Part shown: piece after piece, positions 16,361 to 24,660 of the stretch
Position numbering within the stretch: position 1 is the first letter of the stretch
How the letters are laid out: every line of letters starts with the position of its first letter
Assembly: GCA_016788865.1 (NCBI GenBank)
Contig: JAEUSB010000044.1
Coordinates: forward strand, 1 to 54,752
Reading direction: 5' to 3'
DNA: 54,752 nucleotides
Origin: Leptospirales bacterium
GTDB lineage: Bacteria; Spirochaetota; Leptospiria; Leptospirales; Leptonemataceae
Translations under genes and position numbers: made by a program
The notes under the pieces: generated by a model
What the model saw: only the letters and a program-made list of their open reading frames with translations
Database searches by the model: none
Told to the model about the DNA's origin: nothing

Positions 16361-18391
16361 ATGCTACGCATTATCTATAATTTCAAAGTCGGCGTCAAAT
16401 TCTTGATTCTGGGGCTGGTCATCAGTGCCTCCATTGGTGTTCTGCTCTACTTCCTTATTAAGGAGAAAAATTCGCAGATAGATTTCACGCGAAAGGAACT
16501 CCTGGGTAATCAGTACTTCAGACCGCTGCGCCAACTCATGGAGCATCTAACTGCTCATCGCACCCTTGTGCTTGCCTCGAACGTCGTCGAGGACGCGAGG
16601 ACCAGGGATACTATCCGTGACCTTGGACCTTCTATCGATTCGGATTTTCAATCGCTCGAAGCAGTAAACGCGAAGTTGGCGGAAGATCTTATAACTACCC
16701 CAGAAGGTCTGCGCGAGAAGAAGCGCGAAAATCTGGAGGCCAAAGCCCTGGCTGGATCCTGGCAGGCCATCAAATCGCAATACCAGAATCAACGTCCAGC
16801 GGCCGCCAGCCAGGAAGAGGCAAAGTTGATTCTGGCAGTGAAAGACTTGATCGTGCACATTGGTGATACTTCTAATCTGATTCTCGATCCAGATCTCGAT
16901 ACCTATTACACAATGAGCGTTACGCTCATCCGCTTGCCCGAGTACTGGTATCTCACTACAGAACTTCTGGACTTTGCTATTGTACTATCGCAGAAAAAGG
17001 AAATTTCCGCGGATGAGAAGACGCGATTGGTTGTGCTTTCCGGGCTCGTTCGCTCGCAGATGGACATCATCAAAGCAGAACAAGAAAGATCGTTTGGCGA
17101 AACCGTAAACTTTTCAGGCAGTAAGACTCTCGAGCCGCAGGTTCGTCCGGCTCTGACTTCTTTTTTTGCGGACGCGACAGATCTTCTAAAAGTGATCGAT
17201 GAGAAAATGGCCAATTCCGGAGAAGTTAAGATTTCAAGTAATGATCTGTTGGCCAGAGGCAATCGCGCACTAACATCCAGCTACACTCTCTGGGACAGGG
17301 CGATTGAACAGCTTGATGATATGCTCAGGACTCGAGTTAACAAACTCAGAATGAATCTGTATTCCGTGCTTGGAGTTGCGTTTCTGTTTATTCTCATAAC
17401 GATTATACTCAGCCTGATCATGACCCGGCAGATCGTGAGTCAGCTCGCACTTGCCGTTTCCGTGGCCAATCGCTTATCGGAAGGCGATATGACGGTTTCA
17501 CTGGACGCAACATCAAGGGACGAGATCGGGCAGATGTTGCTTGCTCTCAAGAATATGGTTGGTCGCCTTTCCACTACAATCTCTCAGATTCGCTCCTCTG
17601 CTGAGTCAATGGCTTCTGCATCCGAAGAGGTTAGTGCGACGGCGCAGAGTTTAAGCCAGGGTTCAAGCGAACAAGCTGCAAGTGTTGAGGAAACCAGTTC
17701 GTCGCTTGAACAAATGAATGCAAGCATCCAGCAGAACGCGGAGAATGCGCGCACGACAAACGAAATTGCAAATCAGTCTTCTCGTGAATCAGAAGAGGGT
17801 GGCAAGGCTGTTGCAGAAACAGTCGCGGCCATGAAGCAGATCGCTGAGAAAATCGGAATCATCGAAGAGATTGCATACCAGACCAACCTTCTTGCCCTCA
17901 ATGCTGCAATTGAAGCAGCCCGAGCCGGGGAACACGGCAAGGGATTTGCTGTTGTCGCATCCGAGGTTCGAAAGCTGGCCAAGCGCAGTCAGACGGCCGC
18001 ACAGGAAATTGGTGCTCTTGCCGGAAGTAGCGTTCAGGTTGCGGTAAAAGCCGGCTCGCTTTTGCATGAAATCCTGCCTTCCGTGAGACGTACTGCAGAT
18101 CTCGTCCAGGAAATTACAGCCGCTTCCGAGGAACAAACAATGAATGTGAGCCAGATGAATTCTGCGGTGCAGCAGCTTGACAAGCTGGCACAACAGAATG
18201 CTTCCGTTTCAGAAGAGCTTGCGGCCACTTCAGAGGAAATGAGCGGTCAGGCGCAGCAATTGCAGCATCTGGTTGAGTTCTTTAAGGTAGGTGGTGAACC
18301 GGAAACCCCAATTCCAAGGAAACCGCTACCGCCAAGGCGTCGTGATACACCTCCACCAACAACGCAGGATGACGACTTTGAGAAATTCTGA
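16361..18391 (+). CDS. Methyl-accepting chemotaxis protein
   Basis: 676 aa. TM1 (about 13-31) is followed by a largely helical periplasmic sensor region of about 295 residues, TM2 (about 331-350, [19 protein letters not shown]), HAMP (about 350-403) and a cytoplasmic coiled-coil signalling domain. The conserved hairpin tip is [20 protein letters not shown] at about residue 500. The extreme C-terminus is Pro/Arg-rich and acidic ([17 protein letters not shown]). The ligand is unknown. It immediately follows cheA, so it may be the dedicated receptor for this kinase. Potential Glu/Gln modification sites flank the tip, yet no CheR or CheB is encoded here. Confidence 0.96.
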   Translation: MLRIIYNFKVGVKFLILGLVISASIGVLLYFLIKEKNSQIDFTRKELLGNQYFRPLRQLMEHLTAHRTLVLASNVVEDARTRDTIRDLGPSIDSDFQSLEAVNAKLAEDLITTPEGLREKKRENLEAKALAGSWQAIKSQYQNQRPAAASQEEAKLILAVKDLIVHIGDTSNLILDPDLDTYYTMSVTLIRLPEYWYLTTELLDFAIVLSQKKEISADEKTRLVVLSGLVRSQMDIIKAEQERSFGETVNFSGSKTLEPQVRPALTSFFADATDLLKVIDEKMANSGEVKISSNDLLARGNRALTSSYTLWDRAIEQLDDMLRTRVNKLRMNLYSVLGVAFLFILITIILSLIMTRQIVSQLALAVSVANRLSEGDMTVSLDATSRDEIGQMLLALKNMVGRLSTTISQIRSSAESMASASEEVSATAQSLSQGSSEQAASVEETSSSLEQMNASIQQNAENARTTNEIANQSSRESEEGGKAVAETVAAMKQIAEKIGIIEEIAYQTNLLALNAAIEAARAGEHGKGFAVVASEVRKLAKRSQTAAQEIGALAGSSVQVAVKAGSLLHEILPSVRRTADLVQEITAASEEQTMNVSQMNSAVQQLDKLAQQNASVSEELAATSEEMSGQAQQLQHLVEFFKVGGEPETPIPRKPLPPRRRDTPPPTTQDDDFEKF

Positions 18392-18893
18392 TTCAAACGA
18401 AGATGATATCCTCGTTGCCGAGAGTGGCGGGGAGCAGTATCTTGTGTTTTACCTGGGTGACCAGGTTTATGGCATTAAGATTCTTCGCGTCAAAGAGATA
18501 CTGCAATACCCCGGTGTGACCCGTGTTCCACGTACTCCGCACTACGTAAAGGGTGTGATCAACCTCCGTGGCAATGTGCTTCCAGTCGTGGACTTATTTG
18601 CTCTATTCGAAAACAAAGCCGTGTCGATTACGCCACGCACGTGCATAATCATTGTTGAAATTACCATCAAGGGCGAGCGGGTTGAGGCCGGGATCCTTGT
18701 CGATGCTGTGGATCAGGTTGCAGATCTGGCGGCTGAAAACATTGAACCACCACCAAGCTTTGGTGTAAGCGTAAAGACAGAATTCATCACCGGAATGGGA
18801 CGGTACGAGGATCACTTCGTGGTCTTGCTGGATCTTGACCTCATCCTTGCGCCCGAGGAAATGCGTAAGTTTGACGCCAGCACGCGGGCGTGA
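18369..18893 (+). CDS. cheW: CheW coupling protein
   Basis: 174 aa from ATG 18369 ([13 protein letters not shown]), which overlaps the end of the mcp gene by 23 nt; a longer reading from 18291 would run deep inside mcp and is unlikely. The CheW fold is clear: [54 protein letters not shown] and the second barrel [20 protein letters not shown]. It bridges CheA and the receptor. The stop is separated from the cheD start by a single base. Confidence 0.95.
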   Translation: MTTLRNSDSNEDDILVAESGGEQYLVFYLGDQVYGIKILRVKEILQYPGVTRVPRTPHYVKGVINLRGNVLPVVDLFALFENKAVSITPRTCIIIVEITIKGERVEAGILVDAVDQVADLAAENIEPPPSFGVSVKTEFITGMGRYEDHFVVLLDLDLILAPEEMRKFDASTRA

Positions 18894-18894
18894 A

Positions 18895-19404
18895 ATGGCT
18901 GATCTCAAGATCACATCAGACGAACCCGAGTTTCTACTCGATATTTTCCTGCAGCCAGGAGACTTCTACTGGGGCGACGCTGAAACGCGAATTCGCACGC
19001 TGCTTGGAAGCTGCATTTCAATAACCATGTGGCATCCCATTCTCAAAGAGGGTGGGATGTGCCATTTCATGCTGCCCTCTCGTCCGTCGGTGCAACCTGG
19101 CGGACCGTTGACACGTTATGCGGACGCAGTCATTGAACTGTTCTTGAGTCATGTTTCCCGTAGCAAGCGCAAACCATCTGAATACGTGGTAAAGGTCTTT
19201 GGTGGGGGAACAATGTTGAAGGAGCGGGCGGATAACGTTGAAATTGTAGGCCAGCGCAACATCAGAGCAGCAGAAGAATTGCTGGCAAAGAATGGGTTTC
19301 GAGTAATAGCGTCTGACGTTGGCGGAAACGTATACCGGCGAATTCAATTCAATATCTGGAGCGGCGATGTCTGGGTAAAGCGCAAGGAGTCTACGCCAGC
19401 GTAG
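18895..19404 (+). CDS. cheD: Chemoreceptor glutamine deamidase CheD
   Basis: 169 aa from ATG 18895, one base after the cheW stop. Catalytic residues are visible: C40 in TLLGSCISITMW and H57 in GMCHFMLP, followed by the conserved RYADAVIELF and VKVFGGGTML. It deamidates specific receptor glutamines to glutamates and can interact with CheC or CheY in other bacteria. In an operon without CheR and CheB it is the only visible receptor-modifying enzyme. Confidence 0.94.
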   Translation: MADLKITSDEPEFLLDIFLQPGDFYWGDAETRIRTLLGSCISITMWHPILKEGGMCHFMLPSRPSVQPGGPLTRYADAVIELFLSHVSRSKRKPSEYVVKVFGGGTMLKERADNVEIVGQRNIRAAEELLAKNGFRVIASDVGGNVYRRIQFNIWSGDVWVKRKESTPA

Positions 19405-19517
19405 CTCGTCCCTGGCCTCTGCTACGGCTGTGCGAGAAATTACGTAAGGCTTTGGCATGACCCGACAACGATGAAATTTCTGTTGCCCCTTACTGACTTT
19501 CTTTTACAAAAGACACT

Positions 19518-19847
19518 GTGATTCTCGATAACAGGAAGAAAGAAGAGCTCGTAAGCATTGGTGGGGAAGCCTTCTTCCTGGAGATGCTTGATAAGTTCAT
19601 AGCGCAAACGGTCGATATTTTGAAGCAATGTCGCACGGCGCGCGATGCCGGAGATCGCGAGCGCGTGAAAGGGCTCTTGCATAAGTTAAAGGGATCAAGC
19701 CTGACTGTAGGCACCACTGACGTGGCGGACTACGTTCTCTCTGCGTATGAGAAATCAGCGCGTGAAATGGTAGCAGTGGAAGATCTGGATTCGATTCAAA
19801 CGGCCCTTGCGGCACTCGTCAATCATCGCAAGACCATGGCGCCGTGA
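19518..19847 (+). CDS. HPt-domain histidine phosphotransfer protein
   Basis: 109 aa with a GTG start. A single four-helix HPt domain carries the phospho-accepting H55 in LLHKLKGSSLTVG. It lies 113 nt after cheD on the same strand, at the end of the chemotaxis cluster. It could take phosphate from CheA or another kinase, or act as a phosphate sink for CheY; the partner is unknown. Its stop is one base from the stop of the convergent gene. Confidence 0.85.
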   Translation: MILDNRKKEELVSIGGEAFFLEMLDKFIAQTVDILKQCRTARDAGDRERVKGLLHKLKGSSLTVGTTDVADYVLSAYEKSAREMVAVEDLDSIQTALAALVNHRKTMAP

Positions 19848-19848
19848 G

Positions 19849-20367
19849 CTAGAAAGTAAACTTCATTCCAAAGGTTACTGGTTGTTCACGTGTCCTGGGG
19901 TCGGGAAAGACCGGGGTCGCCTCTGCTTCATCGAGCCAGCCTGAGGTCAAAAGGCCGCTGGCTATGGCGATGCCCACATGCACCACGATTCCGATGTTCG
20001 CGTAAAACTTTCTTTTGCCAGCCATTCGACCGTATTCAGCTGCACTGTAGTAACCACTTCCGTACGGATTTTTGAATCGGTATCCAGGGCCGAAGTAGAG
20101 TTCAGCAATACGAGCGGCCTTTTCGGCAGATTGATACTCGCGCGCACGTTGGGACTGATAGTAACTGAGATAGGCTGTACCAATCCGTCCAACCCCGATA
20201 GCCGTGCCCGCGCCGTAATGCCCGGTGTAGAAACTTCCGAATCCTGGAACAAGGGCGTCGGCAACAAGTTCGAACCCCCGGGCAGAGACGGGAGCAGCCA
20301 GCAGTAGCAGGGCGATCGATAAGGCGAAGCGCGAGGCCTGTCTCAAAGGACTGTCTCCAGCCTGCAT
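19849..20367 (-). CDS. Exported protein of unknown function, possibly membrane-associated
   Basis: 172 aa. A signal peptide is at about residues 12-29 (FALSIALLLLAAPVSARG). The mature part starts with a Gly-rich hydrophobic stretch (VPGFGSFYTGHYGAGTAIG) like that in small envelope proteins with DUF5683-type repeats. A Tyr/Gly-rich middle and a second hydrophobic segment (IGIVVHVGIAIASGLL) follow. The protein ends in the aromatic strand FGMKFTF, reminiscent of an outer-membrane insertion signal. The start overlaps the end of the upstream lipoprotein gene by 25 nt, indicating an operon. I do not recognise a specific family. Confidence 0.6.
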   Translation of the reverse strand: MQAGDSPLRQASRFALSIALLLLAAPVSARGFELVADALVPGFGSFYTGHYGAGTAIGVGRIGTAYLSYYQSQRAREYQSAEKAARIAELYFGPGYRFKNPYGSGYYSAAEYGRMAGKRKFYANIGIVVHVGIAIASGLLTSGWLDEAEATPVFPDPRTREQPVTFGMKFTF

Positions 20368-20762
20368 GTTTGAGATGGCAATGACTCCGCGGCGCCATCG
20401 AATGCTGTAACGACGAAGTACTGAGTCCCAATGAAGGGTTCCTGTCTGGCTGTGATGGTTGTCAGAGGCGTTGTCCCTTGGAGGTCTTGAATGCGATAGT
20501 ACTCCTTTGGCGGAACTTCGTATGCGTAGATGCGGTACACAACATTTGGCTGTCCGGTGTCAGGGTCGAGGCTGCCTGTCCACGTGATGACCAGGGTCTG
20601 TGCTGTCAGAAAATGGATCGCTTGTAGATTGGTCGGCGTGGCCGGCCGGACTCCGCCTCCGCGGAGCAGCGGTAGCAAGAAGTAGGTGGGTGGAACGGTT
20701 CTGGCCTGATCGCAGTTCGCAATGAGGATGGATAACAACACGACTGCAACGCCGGCTTTCAT
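20343..20762 (-). CDS. Lipoprotein with a fibronectin type III-like domain
   Basis: 139 aa from ATG 20762 (MKAGVAVVLLSILIANC, lipobox Cys17); the longer reading adds a hydrophilic stretch before the signal peptide. After a short linker, PATPTNLQAIHF, LVITWTGSLDPDTGQPNVVY and TQYFVVTAFDGAAESLPS give the strand pattern of an FN3 module. The start overlaps the stop of the upstream gene as ATGA. Probably a surface or periplasmic lipoprotein; partner unknown. Confidence 0.75.
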   Translation of the reverse strand: MKAGVAVVLLSILIANCDQARTVPPTYFLLPLLRGGGVRPATPTNLQAIHFLTAQTLVITWTGSLDPDTGQPNVVYRIYAYEVPPKEYYRIQDLQGTTPLTTITARQEPFIGTQYFVVTAFDGAAESLPSQTCRLETVL

Positions 20763-21301
20763 TCCATCACCGTGATCATCTTGAAGTTGTGTCGTATGGC
20801 TTCCTCGTCGGGACAATTTCGCACGGCTGTTTCTGCTGCGTCAAACGCAGGCTGTCCATTCATGTATAGAGCGACGGCGCGATTTGCAAGCAATCCACAA
20901 TCCAGTGCCAGCTTCCTGGCCAGCATGGAATTCCACTCCGTCAGCGCCTCCGCCCACTTGCCCGCAAGGGCGAGCTCACGCGCGGCTTCATTCCTATCAG
21001 ACATCCAGAACGAGGAGAACAAAAAAAGACGGGTCTGGATTTTTTGGTTTTCGATCTTGCGCTCAATGATTATGGTCCGGGGGGATGCACAACCAACCCA
21101 GCCGAGAGCCAGGATTCCCAGTCCCAGGCATGGGGTCAGAATATATTTGCGTAGCCAGGACCTGTTTCCAGTCTGGCACCATGCGTGCGTGGATTCTTTG
21201 CCTTGGCCTGCTCTTCCTCGTTTCCTGTCAGAAAGACCCGGATCCAACTCCGCAAAAACTGGCAACCTACATGGTCTTATGCGGTGCAGGCGTGCAGGCA
21301 T
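20759..21301 (-). CDS. Probable lipoprotein; start uncertain
   Basis: A lipoprotein signal is visible (TPCLGLGILALGWVGCASPR, Cys in GWVGC). It is followed by about 100 residues with Ala-rich helices resembling tetratricopeptide-like packing (EAARELALAGKWAEALTEW, LANRAVALYMNGQPAFDAAE). The reading frame is clear but there is no ATG, GTG or TTG close to the signal peptide. The nearest in-frame ATG is 21301, which adds more than 50 unlikely residues and runs antisense to the divergent lipoprotein gene at 21181. A rare start codon (ATT or CTG near 21150) is possible. Coupled by ATGA to the next gene. Confidence 0.6.
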   Translation of the reverse strand: MPARLHRIRPCRLPVFAELDPGLSDRKRGRAGQGKESTHAWCQTGNRSWLRKYILTPCLGLGILALGWVGCASPRTIIIERKIENQKIQTRLFLFSSFWMSDRNEAARELALAGKWAEALTEWNSMLARKLALDCGLLANRAVALYMNGQPAFDAAETAVRNCPDEEAIRHNFKMITVME

Positions 21302-21444
21302 GTTACACTTCCTGCGGAACGCGGGTAGATTACAACAACAACGGAAATGTAGACGCATCAGAAACCTACGATTTTAAGAATTGCACCAACCTCTGCGATT
21401 CCAACTGCAGCCTGACATTTCTGATCACAGCCCTGAGCAAATAA
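21181..21444 (+). CDS. Small Cys-rich lipoprotein with an EF-hand-like calcium loop
   Basis: 87 aa from ATG 21181 (MRAWILCLGLLFLVSC, lipobox Cys16). The mature protein has six further cysteines and one canonical 12-residue EF-hand loop. D50, N52, N54, G55, N56, V57, D58 and E61 occupy positions 1, 3, 5, 6, 7, 8, 9 and 12. Cys pairs flank the loop (CYTSC before, CTNLCDSNC after), suggesting a disulfide-stabilised calcium-binding mini-domain in the periplasm or on the surface. Function unknown. Its 5' part is antisense to the upstream part of the minus-strand neighbour. Confidence 0.72.
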   Translation: MRAWILCLGLLFLVSCQKDPDPTPQKLATYMVLCGAGVQACYTSCGTRVDYNNNGNVDASETYDFKNCTNLCDSNCSLTFLITALSK

Positions 21445-21448
21445 ATCG

Positions 21449-23059
21449 TCAAGGCGGAAGCTCCTCAAGCCTCCGATTGAGATCTGTCAGTCGACCCCAG
21501 ATAGTGGGGTATTCCGCCCTGTATTCCGAATCCGGCAGCAGAACAAATCGATCAAATTCCCGGGCCTCACGTTCGATCTCAGCAAGCAAGCCCGGCTGAT
21601 GTCGTTTTGCGTTATTTTTCGCGCCCACCAGAAATAGTTTTACCTGGACTAGAGTTTTCTTACGGGGCCCTTGTGCCGCCTTGAATACTTTGTCGTTCTG
21701 GATCTCCTGCAAAAATTGAGAAGAGTTTGTAAGGATTCGATCCAACGTTATTCGCGATTCCTCTGAATCCATGTGATTGCGATGGACCCAGAGGCCGGTC
21801 GATATCAGTCCTACAAGAAGAATCCCTGGCACAAGGTTTGCCATGTGAACGCGGCCGACGCGTTCGAGGGCAATCAGCAGTTGAAACAGGAGTAGATTTC
21901 CATAAACCTGAAATATGGTGAACAAATCCCAGTCAGCCGGGAACCCGAGCAATGGGTGGATCAGGAAGGACGCCCCCAGAAATCCCAGAAAACCAATCAG
22001 TGTGAATCGAATTCTCCAGTCCTGAAAAGTGCGCCGATCCGGTCGAATCAGGAGCAGCAGCGGCAAAATGCAGAGCAGGGCCGGCATTCCAAGCACCAGC
22101 AAATTGAATGTGTCGAGGAAATGCTTCAGCGAAACAATCTGCCGCCACGGGTAGAACGGAGGCTTCACGAAGAACGATTCGCCAATGGAAATCGGGTGCT
22201 GCGCAAGAAACAGGAAGTAAATCCAAACGCCGCCGAGAATCACTCCTGCAGGGATTGCTGCTAATAGCGCGTTTCTAAAGAAGGCTTTCCGATTTTCTGA
22301 TTGCGCATAACAGTAGAAGGCAAGGGGAAGGAGGGCGATTCCTGCGAACATGTGAAAGGCTGCTCCAAGGGCTGCGAGGCCTCCGAGGATCATCCATTGC
22401 CGGGGGCCAGGCAACTCCATACGCAGCACCAGCATTGCGACGGCAGCAATCAAGACGGTTGGTGCATCGTAGTGTTCGACGTAGCCAAAGAAGAGTTCGA
22501 TAGCCGGCGTGAGTATCAGAAGAGCGAAGCCCAGCAACCAGTGCCAGAGTGGCCTGTCGTTCAAGAAGCGAAGAACAATACTCACGTAAAAAAATCCGGA
22601 AACGCAACTCAGGATTGCATAGCTGTCTAAAATGGACAACCCAATGGATTTGCAGATCAGGTAGAATTTTGAATGCACATACAGTTCAAGTATTTCATCG
22701 AAGCTTGCGCGAAACCCGAACAGTTCCGTATAGACTGGAATTTGCTCCAGAAGAAAGATTCCATCGCCATTTCCTTCCGGGGGAGGTAGTATCAAACGCT
22801 GCCGGAATATCCACATACAGGCCACTGCAATTGTGGCCAGAAGTAGAATGATTGGGAAATTGATATGAACGATTCGAATGCGCGTGGAATCGGGAAGCAG
22901 CACGTAGAATGCGATTGGAATAAGCGCGCACAGTACGAGGACCGGGGCCCAGCTCACTCCATGCTTGAAGGCCCACAGTGCAGGGTTCCCACCTGCATAG
23001 TACAACAAGCCAAGAAATAGAATTCCAATCCCGGCTGAAAAAGCACTGTGAACCTTCAT
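21449..23059 (-). CDS. Polytopic membrane protein, GT-C glycosyltransferase-like
   Basis: 536 aa with about 11 hydrophobic segments, a large loop after TM3 (EGNGDGIFLLEQIPVYTELF) and a hydrophilic C-terminal domain of about 110 residues. FGYVEHYDAPT and GFPADWDLFT are acidic loop motifs at membrane borders, as in GT-C polyprenyl-sugar-dependent transferases, but I cannot place it in a named family. The start lies one base after the trmB stop, so the two are probably co-transcribed. Likely an envelope glycosylation enzyme; this is inference from topology. Confidence 0.6.
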   Translation of the reverse strand: MKVHSAFSAGIGILFLGLLYYAGGNPALWAFKHGVSWAPVLVLCALIPIAFYVLLPDSTRIRIVHINFPIILLLATIAVACMWIFRQRLILPPPEGNGDGIFLLEQIPVYTELFGFRASFDEILELYVHSKFYLICKSIGLSILDSYAILSCVSGFFYVSIVLRFLNDRPLWHWLLGFALLILTPAIELFFGYVEHYDAPTVLIAAVAMLVLRMELPGPRQWMILGGLAALGAAFHMFAGIALLPLAFYCYAQSENRKAFFRNALLAAIPAGVILGGVWIYFLFLAQHPISIGESFFVKPPFYPWRQIVSLKHFLDTFNLLVLGMPALLCILPLLLLIRPDRRTFQDWRIRFTLIGFLGFLGASFLIHPLLGFPADWDLFTIFQVYGNLLLFQLLIALERVGRVHMANLVPGILLVGLISTGLWVHRNHMDSEESRITLDRILTNSSQFLQEIQNDKVFKAAQGPRKKTLVQVKLFLVGAKNNAKRHQPGLLAEIEREAREFDRFVLLPDSEYRAEYPTIWGRLTDLNRRLEELPP

Positions 23060-23060
23060 T

Positions 23061-23723
23061 TCATTCTCCCCGCCACGTCCACGCCATGAAATGTGGCTTC
23101 CGCTCTGACGTTAACTCTTCGAACCGCGTGCGAACCTGGAACGGATTTGAGCGAATAAAACCAGGTGCTGGCATTTGACTGTCAAAATCACTGCGCCGAA
23201 AAACACGAAGCATCTTGCGCGCATAAGGCGCATAGTCAGTGGCAAGATGCACCTGGCCGCCTCGACGGAGAAGTGCAATTACCTGCTCGGGGAAATCGGG
23301 TTGCACCAGGCGATGCTTCCAGTGTCGGCGCTTGGGCCAGGGATCCGGAAAGTAGGCGATAATTGCATCAAAGCTTTTACCCGGTAACATTGATTCAAGA
23401 AACCAGCTGAAGTTAACCGGGACAATCCGGACATTCTGAACGTTGTTTCGCTCAAGCAACCGTAGTATCCTGCGGATGCGGTCCCATTTTATTTCAAAGG
23501 CAACATAGGAGTCCTCAGGGTGTTTTTTCATCCAGTCAAGGCAGAGTTCCCCAGAACCTGCTCCAAGCTCAAGGATGCGTTGGCCGGTTCCTGAAAAAAG
23601 CCGGGCCGCAGGAATCAATCCCTCGGCGTCAGGTTGGACGATGAAAGGATGATCGACAATCTTTCGCCGTGCAATTGAAAGCAGTCGCGCGCGAAGCTCA
23701 GGATGTATGACCTCTGGACTCAC
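23061..23723 (-). CDS. trmB: tRNA (guanine-N7-)-methyltransferase TrmB
   Basis: 220 aa. The SAM-binding motif LELGAGSGELCLDWMKKHPE is followed by VAFEIKWDRI and the family signature FPDPWPKRRHWKHRLVQPDF, then GGQVHLATDYAPYA. This enzyme makes m7G46 in tRNA. Length is normal for the family. Promoter region shared with the divergent gene at 23780 (56 nt). Confidence 0.97.
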   Translation of the reverse strand: MSPEVIHPELRARLLSIARRKIVDHPFIVQPDAEGLIPAARLFSGTGQRILELGAGSGELCLDWMKKHPEDSYVAFEIKWDRIRRILRLLERNNVQNVRIVPVNFSWFLESMLPGKSFDAIIAYFPDPWPKRRHWKHRLVQPDFPEQVIALLRRGGQVHLATDYAPYARKMLRVFRRSDFDSQMPAPGFIRSNPFQVRTRFEELTSERKPHFMAWTWRGE

Positions 23724-23779
23724 TTAAACCAGAAATTCTTTTAGTTTACAGAAGGCGATCGACTTCCGAGGTATAAGTA

Positions 23780-24637
23780 ATGCGAATTAAGTTCTGGGGA
23801 GTTCGTTCTGACTTGCCGTCGCCCCTGAATTCGGGGGAAGCCCAGTTACGCGTGCGGGCAGCCGTCGAAATTGCTGTGAATACCTGGAGATCGGGTGCCA
23901 CCAGTGACGTGGCTACAATTCAGCAGCAGCTCCCAGAGCACATTCGTTCTGTTATGGGAGGCGAGACCTCATGTATTGAGGTTACCGCTCAGGATTCCCG
24001 ACTCATCGTTGATCTGGGTACAGGCGCGCGACGCCTGGGTTATGATCTGCTTGCCCAGGGTGCTAAAGGACAGTTCTTCATAGTTCTCACCGGAACGCGA
24101 TGGGATCATATCCAGGGCTGGCCATTTTTCACTCCGGGCTACATCCCGGGAAATTCATTTAGGTTTTTCTCTTCTGCAGAAAATATGCGCGAGCGAATGG
24201 AGCGGCAGCAGGACTTTTCTTTCTTTCCAGTTCGCTTCAATGAAATGGCGTCCACCAGAGAATTTACTCTATTGAATGAGCAAATCTCTCGCGATGCGGG
24301 TCCATTTCGCCTTCGTTCTGTTCCGTCGTATGATCCAATTTCATCGGATAGCATTCGGATCGAGTGTGGCGGCAAGGTGGTTGTACTTTCGGGCCCGGAC
24401 ACGATTCAGAGTGCCTCAGTCTACAAAGACTTCCTTGAGGGCGCTGATATCCTGGTCTTACAGGACGTGCGTGATCGTCTGATTCTGTCTGACCTGGCCC
24501 TGCGAATCAGGAGTCTTGGCATTAAGCGAATCGTGCTGACAGATCATATGGCCTCAATGGGAGATCAAGAAGCAATTGAGACGGCTTCAAGTGCCGGAGT
24601 GGAGCTGGCCCGTGAAGAGCTGGCTCTGGAAGTTTAA
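23780..24637 (+). CDS. Degenerate metallo-beta-lactamase-fold protein
   Basis: 285 aa. The fold is recognisable: MRIKFWGVRSDLPSP, the GGETSCIEV and LIVDLGTGAR strands, and LTGTRWDHIQGWPFFTPGYI. In active relatives the last segment reads HTHWDHIQG. Here positions 105 and 107 are Gly and Arg instead of the zinc-binding His residues, while D109 and H110 remain. The next ligand region (VPSYDPISSDSIRIE) also lacks the expected His, although a later Asp (LSGPD207) is kept. Hydrolase activity with two metals is therefore unlikely. A clear GAGG lies 9 nt before the ATG. It may be a binding or regulatory protein; I cannot say of what. Confidence 0.82.
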   Translation: MRIKFWGVRSDLPSPLNSGEAQLRVRAAVEIAVNTWRSGATSDVATIQQQLPEHIRSVMGGETSCIEVTAQDSRLIVDLGTGARRLGYDLLAQGAKGQFFIVLTGTRWDHIQGWPFFTPGYIPGNSFRFFSSAENMRERMERQQDFSFFPVRFNEMASTREFTLLNEQISRDAGPFRLRSVPSYDPISSDSIRIECGGKVVVLSGPDTIQSASVYKDFLEGADILVLQDVRDRLILSDLALRIRSLGIKRIVLTDHMASMGDQEAIETASSAGVELAREELALEV

Positions 24638-24660
24638 TCCGGCATTCCGGCTCTTTCCGC

